Shown here piece by piece: positions 1 to 5,524 of a stretch of 5,524 nucleotides of DNA. Under the pieces are notes generated by a model that saw only the letters and a program-made list of their open reading frames with translations, ran no database searches and had not been told where the DNA came from. The stretch's first letter is position 1. Each line of letters starts with the position of its first letter. Origin of the DNA: Oscillospiraceae bacterium. Its GTDB lineage: Bacteria > Bacillota > Clostridia > Oscillospirales > Ruminococcaceae. The position numbers were made by a program, and so were the translations under genes. The stretch spans positions 1 through 5,524 of the forward strand of contig DXNX01000168.1 of assembly GCA_019413245.1 (NCBI GenBank), written 5' to 3'.

Positions 1-568
1 CCTTGTCCCGAATCTCAATGCGGATATCCACCCGGCCGCTGGCATCGTCATACTGATTGGTCCAGTGGCACAGGGCATCTTCTGCGTCCAGGTCGAAAGT
101 CTGCCCGCCCAGCACGTTGGCGTGCTTGTAGGGCGTATTCAGATCAAAGACGAACACGCCGTCCTTTTCCATAAAGAACGCCGCGTTCGCAATCGCTTTT
201 TCAAAATTTTCCCGGGGTCCGATGTGATTATAAGTATCAAAGGTGGACACTGCTGCACGGATGGTGCCGTACAGGTCCAGCTGCAGCAGGTCCTGCTGCA
301 GCAGCAAAACCTTGCCGGTCATGCCCAGCTCATCTGCCTTTTCCCGCAGAACGCTGAGCATCTCTTCCGAGCGGTCAATGCCGATCACATCATACCCGGC
401 CTGGGACAGCATCAGGGTCAGTTCCCCGGTGCCGCAGCCCAGATCAGCCAGCAGCCCGTTGTGGATGCCATGGGCGGCCAGCTCCGAAACAACATACTGA
501 TACAAGGCGTCATAATCGGCAGCCTCGTTCAGTTCATCATAAAAATAAGCAAATTCATTGTATGCCAT
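1..568 (-). CDS. Class I SAM-dependent methyltransferase (3' end beyond window)
   Basis: My translation of the minus strand from 568 gives 189 residues with no stop before the left edge, so the C-terminus is missing. It begins MAYNEFAYFYDEL and carries the Rossmann-fold SAM-binding signature ADLGCGTGE at residues 41-49 (motif I). The acidic residue of motif II is D65 in GIDRSEEM, motif III is around QQD at 91-93, and FDLNTP at 141-146 fits motif IV/post-motif. It is expected to be a cytoplasmic enzyme moving a methyl group from S-adenosylmethionine; the substrate cannot be read from the sequence. The N-terminal FAYFYDELN pattern and the motif spacing resemble the small YqeM-like methyltransferases of Firmicutes (recalled similarity, not searched). 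The start codon overlaps the ysxC stop by one base (TGATG), with GGAGG 10 nt upstream, so translation is probably coupled to ysxC. Assignment to the fold is firm; the specific role is unknown. Confidence 0.9.
   Translation of the reverse strand, partial: MAYNEFAYFYDELNEAADYDALYQYVVSELAAHGIHNGLLADLGCGTGELTLMLSQAGYDVIGIDRSEEMLSVLREKADELGMTGKVLLLQQDLLQLDLYGTIRAAVSTFDTYNHIGPRENFEKAIANAAFFMEKDGVFVFDLNTPYKHANVLGGQTFDLDAEDALCHWTNQYDDASGRVDIRIEIRDK
280..302. repeat. 11-bp perfect inverted repeat inside the methyltransferase gene
   Basis: GCTGCAGCAGG (280-290) and CCTGCTGCAGC (292-302) are exact reverse complements around a single T at 291. It lies fully in coding sequence and encodes the Leu/Gln-rich stretch QQDLLQL near residues 91-97. 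CAG (Gln) and CTG (Leu) are mutual reverse complements, so a Gln/Leu run makes such symmetry easily. It could fold as a hairpin in the mRNA but is most likely a by-product of codon choice. Confidence 0.6.
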
Positions 569-1158
569 CAGTCGCCGGCCTCCAGCTGTGCATCCAGACA
601 GGCCCGCACGTCCTCAATTCCGGTGCCCTTTTCGGCACTGGTCAAAAAGACATGGCGGCAGCCGTACTCGGCGCAGATCTGCTCAAACCGGGCCTGACAG
701 GGGGCGATTTCCGACTTTTTCAGCTTATCGGCTTTGGTGAGCACCACAACAAAAGGAATCCGGTGATAGCGCAGATATTCCAGCATCTGAAGGTCATCGG
801 CGCTGGGGTCGTGGCGGCAATCCAGCAACTGGACAAGCAGCTTCACCGGGCGATCAGCCTCAAAATAGCCGTTGATCAGCTCGTCCCAGCGGGCACGTTC
901 TGCGTTGGAAACTTTGGCGAAACCATAGCCGGGCAGGTCTACAAAATAGGAAGTATCCACCCGATAAAAGTTGATGGTGGCAGTTTTGCCCGGCGTTGCG
1001 CTGACGCGCGCCAGATTTTTGCGGTTGCACAGTTTGTTGATCAGGCTGGACTTGCCCACGTTGGACCGGCCGGAAAATGCAAATTCGGGGCGGTCGGCAG
1101 CGGGCAGCTGGCTGGAAATGCCGTAGGAAGCCTGAAATTCGCTGCGATTATAGTTCAT
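568..1158 (-). CDS. ysxC: Ribosome biogenesis GTPase YsxC/EngB
   Basis: This 196-residue protein of the TRAFAC/Era-like GTPase family has all the G motifs in order. G1/P-loop GRSNVGKS is at 30-37, the switch I region with TPGKTATINFY at 55-65, G3 DLPGYG at 74-79, G4 TKADK at 141-145 and G5 SAEKG at 174-178. GRSNVGKSSL and DLPGYGFAKV are hallmarks of EngB, and the length matches the family (about 195-210). Known members bind GTP and act in the cytoplasm in late assembly of the 50S ribosomal subunit; B. subtilis YsxC is essential. The ATG at 1158 has AAAGGAG 8 nt upstream, and that site contains part of the lon stop codon, so lon and ysxC are 13 nt apart and probably cotranscribed. The TGA stop shares a base with the next gene's ATG. 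The sequence is intact, with no missing key residue. Confidence 0.97.
   Translation of the reverse strand: MNYNRSEFQASYGISSQLPAADRPEFAFSGRSNVGKSSLINKLCNRKNLARVSATPGKTATINFYRVDTSYFVDLPGYGFAKVSNAERARWDELINGYFEADRPVKLLVQLLDCRHDPSADDLQMLEYLRYHRIPFVVVLTKADKLKKSEIAPCQARFEQICAEYGCRHVFLTSAEKGTGIEDVRACLDAQLEAGD
579..583 (-). promoter_or_regulatory. Ribosome binding site for the methyltransferase
   Basis: On the minus strand GGAGG lies 10 nt before the ATG at 568, inside the last codons of ysxC. It supports the start chosen at the TGATG stop/start overlap over internal alternatives. Confidence 0.65.
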
Positions 1159-1166
1159 GCAGGTTG

Positions 1167-1173
1167 CTCCTTT
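1167..1173 (-). promoter_or_regulatory. Ribosome binding site for ysxC, overlapping the lon stop codon
   Basis: The minus strand reads AAAGGAG 8 nt before the ysxC ATG at 1158. The lon TAA (1174-1172) overlaps the first bases of this site, so ribosomes terminating on lon sit on the ysxC Shine-Dalgarno sequence, which favours coupling. Confidence 0.85.
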
Positions 1174-3619
1174 ACATTACGGTCGCAGGCTCTTTGGCCG
1201 CCGAAGCGTCCGTTGCAATGAGCTGGGTGGCCGGCGGGACCGTGACCGATGCGCGGGGCGTGGCGGCAGAAGGACGGATCAGCGCCGCCTTGAGGACCTG
1301 GGACAGGTCACTGACCGGTACGAAGCGAATGGCCTTCTTGACTTCCTCGTCCACCTCGTACAGGTCGGACTCATTGTCTTTGGGGATCAAAACGGTATGG
1401 ATGCCCTCCCGGTAAGCGGCCATACTCTTTTCTTTCAAGCCACCGATGGGCAGCACGCAGCCGTGCAGGGTGATCTCGCCGGTCATGGCCAGGTCGTGAC
1501 GCACAGGCAGGCCGGACAGCGCCGAAATCAAAGCAGTGGTCAGGGTGACACCGGCAGAAGGACCATCCTTCGGGACGGCACCTTCGGGGGCGTGAATATG
1601 CAGGTCAATATCCTTGAATGCATCGGCGGAAATACCATACTGCTGCGCATGTACACGGGCATAGGTCACCGCCAGACGGGCGCTTTCCTTCATCACGTCA
1701 CCCAGGCTGCCGGTCAGCTCGATCTTGCCATTGCCGTTGGGAATGACACTGACTTCCACAGGCAGCATCTCGCCGCCCACGCTGGTCCAGGCCAGACCAT
1801 TGGCAATGCCCACCGCGTCGCTGCGGGAAATAAAGGTGGGTTTGACCTTCTCGGGCCCCAGCAGGTTCTTCAGCATGGGAACGGTAACGCTCATATGGTC
1901 CGCTTCACCGGAAGCAATCTTCAGGGCACACTTGCGCAGCACAGCCGTGATGGAGCGCTCTAGGCTGCGGACACCGGCTTCCCGGGTATAGCTGTCAATG
2001 ATGGCGTTCAGGGCTCCGGCGGTCAGGGTCACCCGACTGGTCAGGCCGTTGTTCTTCAGCTGCTTGGGCAGCAGATGACGCTTGGCAATATTGAATTTCT
2101 CCACACGGGTATAGCTGGACAGCTCGATCACGTCCATACGGTCGAGCAGCGGACCGGGAATGGTGGAGGCATCATTGGCGGTGGTGATGAACAGCACGTC
2201 GCTCAGGTCAAAAGGAATATCCAGGAAATTGTCCTTGAAGGTGCGGTTCTGTTCAGGGTCCAGCACTTCCAGCAGAGCGCTGGCGGGATCGCCCCGGTAA
2301 TCCCCTGCCAGCTTGTCGATTTCATCCAGCAGAATGACCGGATTGGCCGACTTGGCACTGATCATGGCGTTGATGATACGGCCCGGCATAGCCCCGATAT
2401 ATGTACGGCGGTGGCCGCGGATCTCGGCTTCATCATGCACGCCGCCCAGGCTCATGCGGGCAAACTGACGGTTCATGCAGGCGGCAATGGACCGGGCAAT
2501 GGAGGTTTTACCCACGCCCGGAGGGCCGACCAGGCAGATGATCTGCCCTTTGACCTCGGTATTCAGCTTGCGCACGGCCAGCAGCTCCAGAATACGCTCC
2601 TTGACCTTGCGCAGACCATAATGGTCCTTATCCAGGACGCGGCGGGCGTGTGCCTGGTCGTAGTCGTCTTTGGTATAGGTGTGCCAGGGCAGCGACAGGC
2701 AGGTATCCAGATAGCCGCGGATGACGCTGATCTCGGCCGCGTTGCCCTGCATGCGGGCCAGACGGTCGCATTCCTTCAGCAGCTTTTCCTCGCTTTCCTG
2801 CACCAGATGCAGTGCCCGGATCTTTTCCCGGTAGGCATCGGCCTCGGCGCGGGTATCCTCGCTGTCGCCCAGTTCTTCGCTGATAATGTGCATCTGCTCC
2901 CGCAGATAGTAGTCACGCTGGCTCTTGTCCATCTGGACATTGACCTTGTCGTCGATGTCCTTTTCGATGGACAGAATGTCACATTCCTGATGCAGCAGGA
3001 CCAGCAGCTTTTCCAGACGGCCCAGCAGGGTGGATTCGTTCAGAATCGCCTGCTTGTCCTCATATTTGAACAGCAGATTGGCAGGCATGTACTCGCTGAG
3101 GTACAGCGGGCTGTCCGAGGAAACGATGTTATAGACGATGTCCTTGGAGATCTGCGGGCTGTAAGAGAGATACTCCTCAAAGCAGTCTTTCAGGCTGCGC
3201 ACCAGCGCTTCGGTCTGGTTGCGCTTGTCGGCGGGAATCCCGCGTACGGGAGCCGTGCGCACTTCGGCCATCAGATACTTGTCGGTATCGTCCAGCGTCA
3301 GCAGCTTGGCACGGCTCTTTCCTTCCACCAGGACCTTGACCAGCTCTTCCGAAACTCGCAGGACCTGTTTGATTTCGGCAATGACGCCGTAGGTGTACAG
3401 ATCGGCGGCGGTAGGCTCTTCGGTGTCGGTTTCCTTCTGGGCAACCAGGAAGATGCTGCTGTTGCCGTGCATGGCAGCCTCAATGGCGGCAATGGACTTG
3501 GCACGGCCCACTTCAAAATGGATGATATTGTTCGGGAACACCACAAGCCCGCGCAGCGCAATGGCCGGCAAATGCACGACATTGTGGGTCACCTTGATTT
3601 TGACCTTCTGTTCAGACAT
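1172..3619 (-). CDS. lon: ATP-dependent Lon protease (LonA type)
   Basis: This 815-residue LonA hexameric protease unfolds and degrades damaged and some regulatory proteins in the cytoplasm. The N-terminal substrate-binding LonN domain spans about 14-205 (LPAIALRGLVVFPN at 17-30), followed by a helical linker at about 206-320 with the conserved QRDYYLREQM at 234-243. The AAA+ module has Walker A GPPGVGKT at 365-372, Walker B ILLDEID at 429-435, sensor-1 N482, arginine finger R494 and sensor-2 R551. The S16 protease domain has catalytic Ser688 in PKDGPSAG and Lys731 in GGLKEK, with the same 43-residue Ser-Lys spacing as E. coli S679/K722. All catalytic residues are present. The ATG at 3619 is chosen because GGGAGGG lies 6 nt upstream and MSEQ leads straight into LonN; a further-upstream ATG at 3739 adds 40 unrelated Cys-rich residues inside the kinase gene. 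The last 30 or so residues form an Ala/Pro/Thr-rich tail beyond the usual domain. No CtsR or HrcA operator was found before it. Confidence 0.98.
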   Translation of the reverse strand: MSEQKVKIKVTHNVVHLPAIALRGLVVFPNNIIHFEVGRAKSIAAIEAAMHGNSSIFLVAQKETDTEEPTAADLYTYGVIAEIKQVLRVSEELVKVLVEGKSRAKLLTLDDTDKYLMAEVRTAPVRGIPADKRNQTEALVRSLKDCFEEYLSYSPQISKDIVYNIVSSDSPLYLSEYMPANLLFKYEDKQAILNESTLLGRLEKLLVLLHQECDILSIEKDIDDKVNVQMDKSQRDYYLREQMHIISEELGDSEDTRAEADAYREKIRALHLVQESEEKLLKECDRLARMQGNAAEISVIRGYLDTCLSLPWHTYTKDDYDQAHARRVLDKDHYGLRKVKERILELLAVRKLNTEVKGQIICLVGPPGVGKTSIARSIAACMNRQFARMSLGGVHDEAEIRGHRRTYIGAMPGRIINAMISAKSANPVILLDEIDKLAGDYRGDPASALLEVLDPEQNRTFKDNFLDIPFDLSDVLFITTANDASTIPGPLLDRMDVIELSSYTRVEKFNIAKRHLLPKQLKNNGLTSRVTLTAGALNAIIDSYTREAGVRSLERSITAVLRKCALKIASGEADHMSVTVPMLKNLLGPEKVKPTFISRSDAVGIANGLAWTSVGGEMLPVEVSVIPNGNGKIELTGSLGDVMKESARLAVTYARVHAQQYGISADAFKDIDLHIHAPEGAVPKDGPSAGVTLTTALISALSGLPVRHDLAMTGEITLHGCVLPIGGLKEKSMAAYREGIHTVLIPKDNESDLYEVDEEVKKAIRFVPVSDLSQVLKAALIRPSAATPRASVTVPPATQLIATDASAAKEPATVM

Positions 3620-4616
3620 TCTTTTCCCTCCCGGGGACAGTGTCCCCTGCCATGCACGGGCAAGGCCCGGCAAGTACAGTTTGACTTTGCAGCACCGTGG
3701 GCGGCAGCAGCAAGCGCAGCCGTCCGGGTGCGGTTTCAATATTCAGATGCCGCACCGGAACGCATTCTCCGTCCAGTGTGGCGATGATGGGGCGTGAATC
3801 CAGCACATCCAGCGTGACCCGATGTGCCCGGCAAAAGGAAATCCACGGTGCCAGGGACGGAACGACCGTGCCATCCTCCTGCAGATGTTTTCCTTCCCGG
3901 TAAAGAGCCAGCAGTGAGGCAATCCGGAACCGGGACATGGGCTTGACCAGAACCACATCCAGCAAACCGTCGTCCATTCTGGCATACGGCGCCGCTTTGT
4001 AGCCGCCGCCGTACAGCCGCCCGTTGCATACCGCCATCATCATATAGGTGTCGGTGTGTTCGCGTTCGTCTATGGTCAGATGCAGACGATGACCGAAAGA
4101 GGACAGCATGGCCTGTACAATGGACAGCGAATAGGCCATTGTTCCGCCGCATCCGGGAATCCGGCGGAATTTTGGGATGCCGTATGCCACCTGTGCATCC
4201 AGCCCGGCAGCGCAGATATCCACGCCGATACCGAGGTCTGTCTGCAGCGCATCCGACACAACCGGAACAGCCCGCAGCTGTGTATTCATGTCCAGGAAAG
4301 CTTCTGCCCTACCGAAATTACGGACGAAATCGTTTCCGCTGCCACAGGGCACACACCCGACTGCCACATTGTCTTTACCGGCGGCAGCCTGCAGTACTTC
4401 ATTCAAAGTGCCGTCGCCGCCACAGGCGTAGATATGCACTTCCTTGCCGGAGGCTGCCAGATTTTCGGTCATATGACGGGCATGTCCGGCACACTCCGTA
4501 CAAAGGATTTCCGGATGCAGACCTGCCTGAGCGGCAGCTTGTTCAATAGCCGGAATCAGCCACCGACCGGCATCTTTTTTGCCCGCTACGGGGTTGATGA
4601 TAAAGACCTGCTGCAA
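3612..4616 (-). CDS. Diacylglycerol kinase family lipid kinase (DagK/YegS-like)
   Basis: This 334-residue protein has the DAGK catalytic fold. Its N-terminus FIINPVAGKK (5-14) is the nucleotide-binding start of the family, GGDGTLNEV is at 66-74, PCGSGNDF at 90-97, DDGLLDVVLVKP at 215-226 and LDGE at 281-284. Known relatives (B. subtilis DgkB and BmrU, E. coli YegS) use ATP to phosphorylate diacylglycerol or related lipids at the inner membrane face; the substrate here is inferred only. I chose the TTG at 4616 because GGAAGGG lies 10 nt upstream and the product then begins at the usual family position. A GTG at 4625 is only 1 nt from that site. An ATG at 4832 would add 72 residues without family features and run through promoters and the divergent gene's start. 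The last 28 or so residues look like a non-domain tail read through the kinase-lon junction. The gene overlaps lon by 8 nt. Confidence 0.92.
   Translation of the reverse strand: MQQVFIINPVAGKKDAGRWLIPAIEQAAAQAGLHPEILCTECAGHARHMTENLAASGKEVHIYACGGDGTLNEVLQAAAGKDNVAVGCVPCGSGNDFVRNFGRAEAFLDMNTQLRAVPVVSDALQTDLGIGVDICAAGLDAQVAYGIPKFRRIPGCGGTMAYSLSIVQAMLSSFGHRLHLTIDEREHTDTYMMMAVCNGRLYGGGYKAAPYARMDDGLLDVVLVKPMSRFRIASLLALYREGKHLQEDGTVVPSLAPWISFCRAHRVTLDVLDSRPIIATLDGECVPVRHLNIETAPGRLRLLLPPTVLQSQTVLAGPCPCMAGDTVPGREKNV
3626..3632 (-). promoter_or_regulatory. Ribosome binding site for lon
   Basis: The minus strand reads GGGAGGG 6 nt before the ATG at 3619. It fixes the Lon start and lies within the last codons of the upstream kinase gene. 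The 15-nt palindrome at 3633-3647 ends directly against it. Confidence 0.85.
3633..3647. repeat. 15-nt palindrome/hairpin abutting the lon Shine-Dalgarno
   Basis: GGGGACA and TGTCCCC flank a single central base. In the minus-strand transcript this can form a GGGGAC/GUCCCC stem of six G-C-rich pairs with a 3-nt ACU loop, ending immediately before the lon GGGAGGG site. It lies in the coding sequence for kinase residues G324-P328. No U-run follows, so it is not an intrinsic terminator. It could be a translation-modulating hairpin, an RNA processing signal, a protein-binding operator, or chance. Confidence 0.55.
3657..3669. repeat. Second short GC hairpin near the end of the kinase gene
   Basis: CGGGC (3657-3661) and GCCCG (3665-3669) pair around AAG, giving a 5-bp stem with a 3-nt loop. 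It lies 9 nt from the stronger palindrome next to lon, so two small GC hairpins sit in tandem in the kinase-lon junction. No terminator-type T-run is present on either side. Confidence 0.35.
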
Positions 4617-4626
4617 GTCGGGCACG

Positions 4627-4633
4627 CCCTTCC
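4627..4633 (-). promoter_or_regulatory. Ribosome binding site for the lipid kinase gene
   Basis: The minus strand reads GGAAGGG 10 nt before TTG (4616) and 1 nt before GTG (4625). It is the only purine-rich site near the predicted N-terminus and favours TTG by spacing. Confidence 0.5.
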
Positions 4634-4664
4634 GTTTGATGATTTTTTCGTCGGTGTACAAAAA

Positions 4665-4680
4665 TACAATGTATATTGTA
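4665..4680. repeat. Inverted repeat TACAAT-N4-ATTGTA over the kinase -10 region
   Basis: The plus strand reads TACAAT, GTAT, ATTGTA: a perfect 6-bp dyad around a 4-nt spacer. The minus-strand TACAAT arm coincides with the proposed -10 element. A dimeric repressor binding here would block the operon promoter. Equally, the symmetry may arise by chance in AT-rich promoter DNA. Confidence 0.45.
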
Positions 4681-4703
4681 GCGGCTTTTTCGTCAAATAG
4701 CAA
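4675..4703 (-). promoter_or_regulatory. Candidate sigma-A promoter for the kinase-lon-ysxC operon
   Basis: On the minus strand TTGCTA (4703-4698) is followed after exactly 17 nt by TACAAT (4680-4675), matching the -35 and -10 consensus at four and five of six bases. Transcription would start near 4668, giving a leader of about 50 nt before the kinase TTG. An overlapping second match, TTGACG (4696-4691) with 17 nt to TACATT (4673-4668), is about as good. It is the only good candidate I found upstream of the four minus-strand genes. Confidence 0.5.
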
Positions 4704-4708
4704 GCGGC

Positions 4709-4717
4709 TGGCATAAT
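4709..4717 (+). promoter_or_regulatory. Candidate extended -10 promoter for the DUF421 gene
   Basis: TGGCATAAT has the extended -10 TG dinucleotide and five of six -10 bases. The -35 region 17 nt upstream (TTCGTC) is weak, as is usual for extended -10 promoters. Transcription would start near 4724, giving a leader of about 95 nt. Another possibility, TTGAAA at 4740 with TAATAA at 4766, has a 20-nt spacer and is less likely. Confidence 0.3.
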
Positions 4718-4757
4718 ATGTTACAAAACGTACAAAATATTGAAATAAAGTCTGCGT

Positions 4758-4781
4758 CCCGGTCGTAATAATGCCTCCGGG
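4758..4781 (+). other. Weak stem-loop in the DUF421 leader
   Basis: CCCGG (4758-4762) can pair with CCGGG (4777-4781) across a 14-nt loop, upstream of the ribosome binding site. The stem is short and no following T-run or known riboswitch pattern was seen, so a regulatory role is only a possibility. Confidence 0.15.
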
Positions 4782-4803
4782 TGCGTTAATTATGCGGTTG
4801 CAG

Positions 4804-4809
4804 AAAGGA
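4804..4809 (+). promoter_or_regulatory. Ribosome binding site for the DUF421 gene
   Basis: AAAGGA lies 10 nt before the ATG at 4820 and 4 nt before an in-frame GTG at 4814. The spacing and codon favour ATG, but the choice changes only two residues. Confidence 0.6.
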
Positions 4810-4819
4810 TTTTGTGCGT

Positions 4820-5506
4820 ATGAATATTGCAATGGAAGTGGGTCAGGTCGTCATTTTCAGTCTGGTATCGCTGGCTGTGATGTTTGCTACTACCCGTCTG
4901 GGCGGCAAGCGGCAGATCTCCCAGATGAGCATATTCGATTATGCTAACAGCATTACAGTCGGTTCTATTGCGGCCGAAATGGCCACCAACCTGGAAAGCT
5001 GGTATCGTCCTTTTACCGCATTGCTCGTCTACGGCGCCGTGACCTGGCTGGTGCATTACGGCGCGTGCAAAAGCTTCTGGCTGCGGGTACTGATCGACGG
5101 TCGCTCCATTGTGCTGATGAAAAACGGTGTGATCCGCAAAAAGGACCTGGGGCGGGCCGGAATTGATTTGAACGAGTTTCTGGCTCAGGCCCGGGTGTCC
5201 GGGTATCACAACCTGAATGAATTGGAAAGCGCCGTCCTGGAAACAAACGGACAGATCAGCTTTCTGCCCCGCAGTGAGTATCGCCCGGCCACCGCACAGG
5301 ATGTGGGGCAATCCCCTGCTCCGGATTCCTTGTGGTATGATTTGATTCTGGACGGGAATGTGATGGAAAACAACCTGCGGGAATGCGGCAGGGATAAAGC
5401 CTGGCTTCAAAATCAGCTGCACAGCCGGGGCATCGGCCAAATCGGGGAAGCATTTTATGCAGCCTGCGATGAAGCCGGCAATTTTTATGCAACTAGGCCG
5501 GAATAA
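4820..5506 (+). CDS. DUF421 (YetF-type) membrane protein
   Basis: This 228-residue protein matches the DUF421/YetF layout. The N-terminus has hydrophobic segments at about 7-25 and 64-83, plus a weaker one around 43-55, with the family-like sequences RLGGKRQISQMSIFDYA (26-42) and ITVGSIAAEMAT (45-56) between them. A cytoplasmic C-terminal YetF domain follows: VLMKNGVIRKKDL at 98-110, LNELESAVLETNGQISFLP at 132-150, and a second half around LILDGNVMENNLRECGRDKAWL at 175-196 (seen here in two pieces, LILDGN and MENNLRECG). Relatives include B. subtilis YetF, YrbG and YkjA; their biochemical function is not firmly known, so none is assigned. The ATG at 4820 is preferred by ribosome-binding-site spacing. 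The gene diverges from the kinase operon and ends at TAA 18 nt before the window edge, with no terminator visible. Confidence 0.93.
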   Translation: MNIAMEVGQVVIFSLVSLAVMFATTRLGGKRQISQMSIFDYANSITVGSIAAEMATNLESWYRPFTALLVYGAVTWLVHYGACKSFWLRVLIDGRSIVLMKNGVIRKKDLGRAGIDLNEFLAQARVSGYHNLNELESAVLETNGQISFLPRSEYRPATAQDVGQSPAPDSLWYDLILDGNVMENNLRECGRDKAWLQNQLHSRGIGQIGEAFYAACDEAGNFYATRPE

Positions 5507-5524
5507 GGCAGATCAGCCAAACCG

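Noticed and set aside
562..1963. Plus-strand open frames of 219 and 268 residues opposite ysxC and lon
   Set aside because: They are antisense shadows of genes with complete GTPase and protease motifs and show no family features of their own.
3633..3669. Intrinsic terminator between the kinase gene and lon
   Set aside because: Neither hairpin is followed by a T-run in the transcribed direction; the first is followed by the lon ribosome binding site.
3680..3686. AGTCAAA on the minus strand as a CtsR heat-shock operator before lon
   Set aside because: Only one half-site resembles the CtsR tandem repeat, and no promoter elements with acceptable spacing lie beside it.
3620..3739. Longer Lon start at 3739, adding 40 residues
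   Set aside because: The extension is Cys-rich, unrelated to LonN, lies inside the kinase coding sequence and lacks the strong ribosome binding site that precedes the ATG at 3619.
2075..3787. A 570-residue open frame on the plus strand opposite lon
   Set aside because: It is fully antisense to an unmistakable Lon protein, has no recognisable domain or ribosome binding site, and follows from the codon bias of the GC-rich gene on the other strand.
4617..4832. Kinase start at the ATG at 4832
   Set aside because: It adds 72 residues without kinase features and would cover both promoter candidates and the start of the divergent DUF421 gene.
1..5524. Mobile element, CRISPR array, toxin-antitoxin, phage or defence system
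   Set aside because: No direct-repeat array, transposase, integrase, small paired genes or nuclease/effector motifs were seen; all five genes are ordinary chromosomal types.

Overview
The window looks like chromosomal core DNA from a moderately GC-rich Firmicute, most likely an anaerobic gut clostridium of the Oscillospiraceae/Ruminococcaceae type. That placement is inferred from strong AGGAGG-like ribosome binding sites, the lon-ysxC gene pair known from Gram-positives, a soluble diacylglycerol-kinase-like protein and a DUF421 (YetF-type) membrane protein. GC is above half by eye, except for an AT-rich divergent promoter region. I see no rRNA, tRNA, CRISPR array, insertion sequence, integrase or other sign of mobile DNA.

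Layout. Positions 1-4616 hold four tightly packed minus-strand genes. In transcription order they are a diacylglycerol/lipid kinase family gene (4616-3612), lon (3619-1172), ysxC/engB (1158-568) and a class I SAM-dependent methyltransferase (568 to beyond the left edge, so its C-terminus is missing). Kinase and lon overlap by 8 nt (ATGTCTGA), lon and ysxC are 13 nt apart with the lon stop lying in the ysxC ribosome binding site, and ysxC and the methyltransferase overlap by one base (TGATG). This is the geometry of one translationally coupled operon. Positions 4617-4819 are a 203-nt AT-rich divergent intergenic region with candidate promoters on both strands and a short perfect dyad. Positions 4820-5506 hold a plus-strand DUF421 gene. 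The last 18 nt hold nothing I can identify.

How the genes may relate. Lon removes damaged and regulatory proteins, and YsxC is a GTPase needed for late 50S ribosomal subunit assembly. Their adjacency is a conserved Gram-positive arrangement (B. subtilis clpX-lonB-lonA-ysxC), but here the gene just before lon is a lipid kinase instead of another protease component. The kinase and the divergent DUF421 protein both relate to the membrane, but nothing in the sequence proves they work together.

Novelty. I do not find convincing evidence for an undescribed system. The points most worth a second look are a 15-nt near-perfect palindrome directly against the lon Shine-Dalgarno sequence inside the 3' end of the kinase gene, a dyad sitting on the kinase promoter -10, the non-ATG kinase start, and the low-complexity tail on Lon.
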